Of a stretch of 5,763 nucleotides of DNA, positions 5,698 through 5,763 are shown piece after piece (the first letter of the stretch is position 1; each line of letters opens with the position of its first letter). The notes under the pieces are model-generated. The model did no database searches. It was not told the DNA's origin and saw nothing but the letters and a program-made list of their open reading frames with translations. The DNA comes from Clostridiales bacterium (GTDB lineage Bacteria > Bacillota > Clostridia > Oscillospirales > Oscillospiraceae). The translations under genes were made by a program, and so were the position numbers. The stretch lies in contig JAJBTD010000169.1 of the NCBI GenBank assembly GCA_020861055.1, forward strand, positions 1-5,763, given 5' to 3'.

Positions 5698-5742
5698 AAA
5701 ACGACGGCAGGAAACGGTGCTTCCGCTTTCTGCCGTCGTTTT
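5698..5742. terminator. Strong, probably bidirectional operon terminator
   Basis: A perfect 13-bp outer stem (5698-5710 with 5730-5742) continues inward through a G·T, two A-T, one A·C mismatch and three G-C pairs to a 5-nt loop, about 20 bp in all. The plus strand ends in TTTT. On the minus strand the hairpin is followed by TTTTTTATTT (complement of 5692-5701), so it should also stop transcription arriving from the right. That hints at a convergent gene beyond the window. It closes the ygeY-ygeW-arcC unit about 60 nt after the kinase stop. Confidence 0.88.
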
Positions 5743-5763
5743 GCTTCCGCAGTAAAAGAAAAT

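Overview
The window looks like a chromosomal segment from a GC-rich anaerobic member of the Clostridia, probably a gut Oscillospirales/Oscillospiraceae-type bacterium. This is an inference from three things: strong GGAGG-type ribosome binding sites, the purine-catabolism-type gene set ygeY-ygeW-carbamate kinase, and the style of the mobile-element debris (TnpX/TndX-like large serine recombinase, IS3-family transposase). No species assignment is possible from the sequence alone.

Layout. Positions 1-727 are decayed mobile DNA. A C-terminal-half fragment of an IS3-family transposase on the minus strand runs off the left edge. It abuts, head to head, the C-terminal part of a large serine recombinase on the plus strand that carries two compensating frameshifts. 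Next comes a minus-strand tRNA-Ala(CGC) gene (770-845) with its own near-consensus promoter (922-949) and a strong intrinsic terminator (733-767), which lies only a few bases beyond the recombinase stop codon. A gap of about 330 bases separates the tRNA from a plus-strand endonuclease III gene (nth, 1174-1857). That gap holds the tRNA promoter and an extended -10 promoter for nth, with repeated GGCGAWW motifs and a dyad around it.

The right half is one plus-strand transcription unit: ygeY (M20-family metallohydrolase), ygeW (knotted carbamoyltransferase) and a carbamate kinase. It ends at a strong, probably bidirectional terminator (5698-5742). Its leader carries a plausible promoter and about 100 nt of structured RNA whose core sequences (CCGAAGGAGC, CTCTCAGG, GGAC) resemble a shortened glycine-riboswitch aptamer. 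A hairpin with a T-tract sits between ygeW and the kinase and may set the kinase's share of expression.

How the genes work together. In the anaerobic purine/urate degradation clusters of enterobacteria and Clostridia, YgeY and YgeW act near the 2,3-diaminopropionate/carbamoyl end of the route. A carbamoyltransferase feeding carbamoyl phosphate to carbamate kinase would yield ATP, CO2 and ammonia. The other usual members (YgeX/DpaL, SsnA, HyuA, XdhD/YgfK) are not in this window, so any complete pathway must be finished from other loci. The most interesting item is the glycine-riboswitch-like leader in front of this purine-catabolism-type operon.
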